From Peltaster fructicola (Eukaryota; Ascomycota; Dothideomycetes), in NCBI GenBank assembly GCA_001592805.2, contig CP051142.1, forward strand, positions 2,046,001-2,110,000: a DNA stretch of 64,000 bases. The letters are read 5' to 3'. The notes beneath the pieces are model-generated. The model saw only the letters and a program-made list of their open reading frames with translations, did not search any database and had not been told where the DNA came from. Positions within the stretch are counted from its first letter, which is position 1; the number at the start of each line of letters is the position of its first letter. Both the position numbers and the translations under genes were made by a program. Shown in pieces: positions 58,501 through 64,000 of the stretch.

Positions 58501-59154
58501 AAGATTCGCAGTGGACTTGGCATGACGATCGGCCAGTTGCAAGTGGCACTTGCTGCGGTCAAGAAAACGCCCATGCCGAAGAACATCAGCGATCTAGGAG
58601 TCGACGAGGTCGTGGCTGGTGCAGTCGAGAGTCGTGGAGGTGTCATCCTGAAGGTTCCTCGAGTGATCGCATCGATGGAGACCTGGCAAACGCCAAAGAC
58701 AACGCAGATCGAGTATATCTTCAAGAGCTTGTTCGAGGGTAAGGTCGACATCGGCTGGAATCTGAGCCGTATCAACCTGATCAGAGGCATGTGGAGCACA
58801 CACTCACGAGCGCTGGCTAGTCGAATGGGCAAGCCGCTGCCTGAGCCAGCCGTCAAGATCACTGCAGACCTGCAGGAGAAGAAGCCGGGTAGTGATTCGC
58901 CGTCCAGTGCGCAGAGCAAGATCACTGCAGAGGTCAATCTGCCTCAATCTCGGTACGAATATATTGCTCTGGAGCCACCAGTCATCGAGACGCCGCAGCT
59001 GCGAGACATGGGTGAAGCTACACCACCGTTGGAATGGATCGGGCTCAATAGGGACCGTCTGCCCAACATCACTCATCAGATCATCATCGTTGCTTTGCTA
59101 GAAGTTGCGAAGGAAGTTGAGGATGCATACGGAAGGATTTTGGGAACATCATGA
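49560..59154 (+). CDS. CSF1: Giant bridge-like lipid transfer protein Csf1 (BLTP1/Tweek family)
   Basis: About 3197 residues, close to yeast Csf1 (2958). An N-terminal membrane anchor (about 18-42, YLIELLICGILSLFFLFYF) is followed by the family start block TWHKYRAHIDITALQVSLL and RYWLRQVQ. The rest is a long chain of beta-rich repeating-groove segments with disordered insertions (for example 545-590, Lys/Ser-rich, and 1175-1270). Such proteins span ER contact sites and conduct bulk lipid; Csf1 in yeast affects lipid balance and growth in the cold. No intron is needed. The main frame ends at 58262. The neighbouring frame carries on from about 58190 (LYQAADRLIHEKQAAF) to 59154, as expected from one extra C near 58188-58192. 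The sum of lengths fits a single surplus base exactly. Confidence 0.94.
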
Positions 59155-59540
59155 TAGCGTTCATAGCATGGCGTCTGGGTGGTTTGGTCAGATTGTCCTA
59201 TGTACATATTGTACAGCAATTATATCATCAATTTGTGGTTTGTTGATGTGCGCAGTCCTGACGTTCGAATGTTGGCATGCTCGCATTCGCCTCATATTCT
59301 GAGGTGTTATATCACTTCAATGCACAGCGGTAAGGATGACACCAGTCCAATAGCAAAAAAGGGTTCATGACCAAACTGCCAAAGCTAATATGTGCATTTC
59401 CTAGCACTCCCGAGCCAAAGCTGGTGCTCACAGTAGCTCCATGACCGTTGTGTCCCGCAATGGTATCATATTTACATGTCTTCGTCGGATGTGTTGATCC
59501 TCCTCGATGTTTATCATCATGTACACTGCTCTTTCTTCGT
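59155..59540. terminator. Convergent 3' region of CSF1 and glutamine synthetase
   Basis: 386 bp, AT-richer than the flanks, between two stop codons facing each other. It must contain both 3' UTRs. No gene recognised. Confidence 0.35.
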
Positions 59541-61150
59541 CTATGGCTTAGAGACAACGACGTTCATCTCGTTCTCCTCTGACTCGGCGCCCATAGTCTT
59601 GGCGTACATGTCGGCTCCTCGACCTTTCCGCAGAGCTGTAAAAGTGTGTTAGCTAGGTGTTTCAGTGATTTGACTAAAGCCAATAACTTACAGTCTCGAC
59701 GATCATGCCGGTGATCTGGTATGGGTCACCGTTGGAGGCTGGTCGACGGTCCTCGAAGTATCCCTTGCCCTCCTCGGCGCAAGCTCGGTTGACACGGACA
59801 GAGGAGCCACGGTTGGCGATACCCCAGGTGAACTTGTCGAAGGAAGCAGTCTCGTGTCGTCCAGTCATACGGGCCTCGTTACCCTCACCGTAGACCTTCA
59901 TGTGCTCAGTGTGACGTCCGGCGAGTGCCTCCATGGCCTTCTCAATGTGCTTCATGCCGCCGTCCTCACGCATCTCCTTGGTGGAGACGTTGGTGTGAAG
60001 ACCAGCTCCGTTCCAGTCACCTGGAATTGGCTTTGGGTGGAAGGTGACCTTGACACCGAAGTCCTCAGCGACACGGTGAAGGATAAATCGTGACATCCAC
60101 ATCTGGTCTCCGAGAGAAATACCAGTGCATGGGCCGACTTGGTACTCCCATTGTGCTGGCATGACCTCGGCGTTGGTTCCAGAGATTAAGATACCGGCGT
60201 ACAAGCAGGCCTTGTAGTGTGCCTCGACAATATCGCGGCAGAAGACCTTGCCGGTTCCATTACCGCAGTAGTATGGACCTTGAGGAGCTGGGAATCCGTT
60301 GCGTGGCCAGCCGTATGGCCATCCGCTTGGGTCGAGAAGAGTGTACTCCTGCTCGAGACCGAACCAGAACTCGTGGGCTGCGTGCTTCTCCATCACAACA
60401 GCTGCGTCGTGGCGGAAGTTGAACTGGTTTGGCTTGCCATCGGACATCCAGGTCTCGCACATGACGATGATGTTGTCGCCGAGTCTCCATGGGTCTGGGT
60501 AGAATGCGACTGGTCGGAGGTAGACATCTGAGTTGTCACCTGGAGCCTGAGCTGTCGAAGAACCGCTACAAGCATGTCAGCACTGTCTCTGATGCTCTGA
60601 TGGTAGAGACGAACTCAAAGTTCCACTCTGGTAGAGCCTTGACATCGGTGACCTTCTCCTTCAGTGTCTGTAGCAAATTGTCAGCTCATACTGTTCAGCG
60701 ACTATGGTGCTTATGTGTGTGCATTGCGATCAGGTAATGCCGCGCTACAGCCGGTGTCGCTGATGACCACGCTAGAGAAGCATAACCAGAAGATGTAACG
60801 GCCGGAGCTATGCGAGGTGTGATGCTGCCGAGGGCAGGAGATGTGCTGAAGCTGCGATGCTTCGTAACGTATGTAGAGAACGGAGCCAGACTTACCCTGC
60901 TCTTGGATCGAGTGCCTCCATTTGCGTCGATCCAGACGTACTCGGCAATGACAGCACCGTGTTGTGGGAGGGCAAGGTACTTCTGGAGCTTTGAATGTTG
61001 TCAGAACTGTGCGTGGATGCTACAAGCTATGCTCAAAGACTCACAGTAGCCGTGTTAGAGATGTAGACGTTTTCTGCGGACTGTAGAGTGTTAGGTCAGC
61101 GAATGGTGCCCTGTGTTGCTAGGTGGGAGCTTCGAAGCTCGGCATACCAT
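59541..61150 (-). CDS. glnA: Glutamine synthetase (eukaryotic GSII), six exons
   Basis: ATP-dependent synthesis of glutamine from glutamate and ammonium, the main ammonium assimilation step. Exons: 61148-61150 (only the ATG), 61045-61080, 60896-60988, 60615-60667, 59692-60565 and 59541-59635. Introns are 67, 56, 228, 49 and 56 bp. The start reads [18 protein letters not shown]. Landmarks are [32 protein letters not shown] (metal/glutamate site), [15 protein letters not shown] (ATP site), [10 protein letters not shown] and [10 protein letters not shown]. In the last exon LCGKVEE continues the family (yeast ETVCG), but then one base seems missing near 59611-59620. With one more G the frame runs [14 protein letters not shown] to the TAG at 59541 (about 384 residues). 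Without it the frame ends about 25 bp earlier in unrelated residues. Confidence 0.95.
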
Positions 61151-62480
61151 TGTGATGTAATGTAGCAGCAAGATTCGTGATGTTGCTGTAGGGATGCGCT
61201 TTGCAGGAGTTGTGGCCGGTCAACGATACGCACGCTGAATGGACGAGTAGGCTGGTGCTTTGCAAGGGAAGCAAGGTTGAAGACACAGAGAGTCGTGGGT
61301 GCTCGCGTGGTATTTGAATGTGTGTCAGAATAGCAGCGAAAGGCAGCCCACGGCGGGCAGAAAAAGTGACGCTCGGAGCGCGCTACCTGTCCGCATAAAG
61401 AAAGTGTGGCGCTAGAGAAGGAGCGAGACCACCATTCAACACAACTGCTCGACCCTCATGAAAGCCAGAACCAAGGTAGCTATGATAACCCGCTGCCACT
61501 GCAGTCATCAGGGGTGGGCACTTCTCGATCTCCAGAACCACGTACCATGCGATTGTCTCGGCCGGAGATACTGTTCTATCTGCCCTACGTCTCAGTCCTG
61601 AGTGTTTCGGACTACACAATACCAACAGGCTGCTACCAAAACCTATAAGCATCTACACCGAGGCCCCGATTCGAGCGTAGCAAAGCAGTCGAGACCTCAA
61701 CGTCAGTAATCTTCAACATTCTGACCTCGATAACGATTCCCTGCATGATCTCCTCCTCCTCCTCCTTCGATGCGTGGACGCGGCTTTTCCTTTTGAGAAC
61801 CTAACATACTTATCGCTATCTCCCAGCACGGCTCAGCATCGAGTATACGATTCCTTGCTGCAAGATCTATCACATCCGTCGTCATTGCTCATGCACAACC
61901 CCACTCTCCGTGATGGCCTGCCCATGCGGCGTCTTCACTCTCACATCGTTCGTGACGAGATAGGGAGGACGTGCGGCTGTCTGGTGTTGAAACTCGGATA
62001 GTCGTGCAGTCGTCTCGAATTGACTTTAGCTGGGCTGCCATGTGCCCTGGCATTGGTGATAGAACGCTGTACCACAAGCCTCGAAGCTGAATGCTGGGTC
62101 TATATCCTGGCAGCAGTACCAGTCTCATCGCTTTGTACGTAAAGCGACCCCTCAGGGATTGACCTTAGTTATCGACTCACATCCTTGGCTATCTTCTTCG
62201 ACCACTCTACAGTCGTGTGCTCAGCCTGTGTATTCGTGTACAGCAGGCGTACAAGGCGGGCGGTGAGATGGCCTCCGATGCAGGGGAGCCCGCTGCGACG
62301 ATAAGGAACAAAGCACCAATCAGCTGCAAGGGAATATCTTCATGTCATGAGAAGTTTAGGTCATCTGTGGCTGAATCATTCCGAGGGGTTCAAAGCCACG
62401 TGAGTACAGACGGAGAGAAGAGGATCATTGTGTTTTTGTCATTACTACTAATACATACTGTACAATGCAAATTGGTATCT
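61151..62480. other. glnA promoter region and intergenic DNA
   Basis: 1.33 kb between the glnA start and the stop of the last gene (both minus). The first 250 bp are purine-rich with one CGATAC and no strong GATA cluster. Frames on the plus strand (61406-61648, 62217-62627) have no domain. Nothing else recognised. Confidence 0.45.
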
Positions 62481-64000
62481 CTATGCAGCAACCATCCTTG
62501 CGCCTTGTTGATCAATGCTGCCTGTATGCTGCTTGTCGAAGTAGCCGGGCACCTTCAGACGATCATGCTTCTCATCGGACGACGAGTCGACCGCTGTGGC
62601 ATCCGAGTCTGCTCGACCATATGCTAATCTATTATGTGTAAGATTCTCCTTCGACGCCGTTGAGGTCTCGGGATATGCCTCAGCAGCTTCTCTACTGGGC
62701 TCATGTTTGAGGTCGTCGTCGTTGGATGTCTCGACGACCGGGGTCTCTGGTAGTTTTTCGGCCTCGTCCTGCTCTTCTTGCCGTTTAGCAATGAACTGAT
62801 CAAGGTCCTGACCATTCTTCCTGGCTTCTAGTGCTGCTCTAGCCGTGCGGACGTTCTCGAGGAGCCCGTTCTCCATCCACTGCTTGCGTTCTCGTTCGTA
62901 GCGGAACGCACTGACTGGCTTGACGCTGCTTCCTTGTCTGATAGTCTCGGCTGCTGCCCAGATCTCGACAAAGGTGTTCCAGCCTGCAAGCACCTCGTCC
63001 TTGGTCGTCTGTAGTCGATGTTGTCCGTCGGGCTTCTCTTCGCCGAGCTTGCGCTCCTCGACCTTACCTTGCAACTGTCGAGAGTCTTTCAGGAAGGTCG
63101 AGGTGCCTACGCCTCCTATGCGCTTCTCCAAGTACTTGCGAACGCCGAGTCCGACATAGACAGGCGGCGCGATGATAGCAGAGATGTTCTTGAGCACGAA
63201 GCCTCCAACACCTTTACCGACGCCTTTGCCCAAGCCTGCGAATTTGGCTGGTACTGTCACCTCATCTGACCAGCCGCCCTTTGGTTGAGTGACCAGTCCA
63301 GTCCATGCATCGTAGACACCAAAACCGAGCTCATGTCCTGCTGCCTTGAAACCACTCTTGAAGCCGGTGATCTTCAGCGGCCTGCGCACCGTGGCATCTC
63401 CATAGAGGCGAGGTGCATTGTGGAAGCCTCGCGCCGTGGCCAGCGAGAGGTTGAGTGGCAGGTTGATCAGAGCGTAACTGCTCTTCGCAAGTCCGGTGGC
63501 AACGTCATCCGCCAACTCCTGGTACAGCGGCTCAGTCGGATCGGCAGAGATTGTCGATGTCAATGTGTTGGTCGTTTCGGCGCGCTCGTTCGGTGGTCGA
63601 TCGCCGTTCTTGGAGTCTTCCTGTGATTGGTCGTCCTTCGTTGCATCTTTCTGAAGGCTCTTCTCGGAAGTACGTTTAGCTTTTCGATCTGCAATAGCCT
63701 GCTTCTTCTTGGCATGTTCGTCTCGTTTCTTGATGTGCTTGGCGATCCGTACCGGCACCATGCCAACACCTTCTCCGATACCAAAGAGAGAGCTGGTCAT
63801 GGCGCCAGTAGTACCAGTGATGGGTTCTCCTGGACCATCAAAATCGTTCCATTCGTAATGCCTGATCAGCTTTAGATCATGCCATTTGACCTTGCCCGAC
63901 TTGATCAGGATTTCAGCAGCGACTGCACTCAGACGTAGGGCAGAGTTTCGTAGTCTCCAGACTGCGACTCGGTCTTCTAATATCGAGCATCTCATGTTGT
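62481..64000 (-). CDS. C-terminal region of a probable sterol/UDP-glucosyltransferase (GT1/GT28 type), 5' part outside
   Basis: The frame is open through the right edge; the ATG at 63995 is internal, since the residues before it are in frame too. About 505 residues are visible. Near the window edge the sequence matches the linker after the catalytic domain of large filamentous-fungal glycosyltransferases (RHYEWNDFDGPGEPITG). It is followed by a Lys-rich loop and a module with YALINLPLNLSLATARGFHN, TGFKSGFKAAGHELGFG and GLVTQPKGG, then GKGVGKGVGGFVLKNISAI. This resembles the VPS13/autophagy-related C-terminal type seen in such enzymes. An acidic disordered tail with a kinase-like Ser cluster ends in ARMVAA. 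The catalytic domain cannot be seen, so the enzyme name is inferred from recalled C-termini. Confidence 0.65.
   Translation of the reverse strand, partial: NMRCSILEDRVAVWRLRNSALRLSAVAAEILIKSGKVKWHDLKLIRHYEWNDFDGPGEPITGTTGAMTSSLFGIGEGVGMVPVRIAKHIKKRDEHAKKKQAIADRKAKRTSEKSLQKDATKDDQSQEDSKNGDRPPNERAETTNTLTSTISADPTEPLYQELADDVATGLAKSSYALINLPLNLSLATARGFHNAPRLYGDATVRRPLKITGFKSGFKAAGHELGFGVYDAWTGLVTQPKGGWSDEVTVPAKFAGLGKGVGKGVGGFVLKNISAIIAPPVYVGLGVRKYLEKRIGGVGTSTFLKDSRQLQGKVEERKLGEEKPDGQHRLQTTKDEVLAGWNTFVEIWAAAETIRQGSSVKPVSAFRYERERKQWMENGLLENVRTARAALEARKNGQDLDQFIAKRQEEQDEAEKLPETPVVETSNDDDLKHEPSREAAEAYPETSTASKENLTHNRLAYGRADSDATAVDSSSDEKHDRLKVPGYFDKQHTGSIDQQGARMVAA

Overview
The window is nuclear DNA of a filamentous ascomycete, most likely a dothideomycete of the Capnodiales/Mycosphaerellales type. 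The evidence is gene-dense DNA of moderate GC with single genes and no operons. Introns are mostly 44-67 bp with GTRNGT donors and CAG/TAG acceptors. Marker genes include a filamentous-fungal 1,3-beta-glucan synthase, a GH72 glucanosyltransferase, a HET-domain gene, an NrtA-type nitrate transporter and a GT28-type C-terminal module. The class assignment is an inference from gene content and style. No tRNA, rRNA, CRISPR array or intact mobile element was found.

Layout, left: a 5'-cut host gene with an integrase-type zinc-binding domain (1-889, +); cytosolic serine hydroxymethyltransferase (1214-2719, +); an ICT1-like GGQ protein (2898-3529, -); CUE3/ASCC2 (4303-6240, -) head to head with RPS20/uS10 (6597-6999, +); nitrate transporter (7270-8873, -); a large secreted Ser/Thr-rich protein (10560-13079, +); eIF3e (13448-14831, -) head to head with mL49 (15059-15699, +); a polyQ protein of unknown function (16492-17941, -); then about 3.3 kb without a recognisable gene.

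Middle: FKS1 (21263-27066, -) lies divergent from a GPI-anchored GH72 glucanosyltransferase (29826-31545, +), so a synthase and a remodeller of the same wall polymer share one intergenic region. A HET-domain gene follows (32937-34625, +), then a four-exon membrane protein with a MAPEG-like end (35961-36912, -), DHH1 (38044-39603, -), condensin SMC4 (40257-44675, -) and a very small serine palmitoyltransferase subunit-like protein (45425-45703, +).

Right: an unknown basic protein (46273-47316, +), an RBM26/27-like CCCH-RRM protein (47368-49323, -) head to head with the giant Csf1/BLTP1 lipid-transfer protein (49560-59154, +), glutamine synthetase (59541-61150, -), and the C-terminal part of a probable sterol/UDP-glucosyltransferase running off the right edge (62481-64000, -).

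Functional links: RPS20 and CUE3 are a substrate/receptor pair of ribosome quality control driven from one 356-bp promoter region. FKS1 and GH72 form a cell-wall glucan pair. NrtA and GlnA both act in nitrogen assimilation but are 50 kb apart. Four otherwise healthy genes (GH72, RBM26-like, CSF1, glnA) contain in total six one-base frame breaks, all but one clearly in homopolymer runs. This looks like residual sequencing error rather than gene decay, and gene models there should be read with that in mind.
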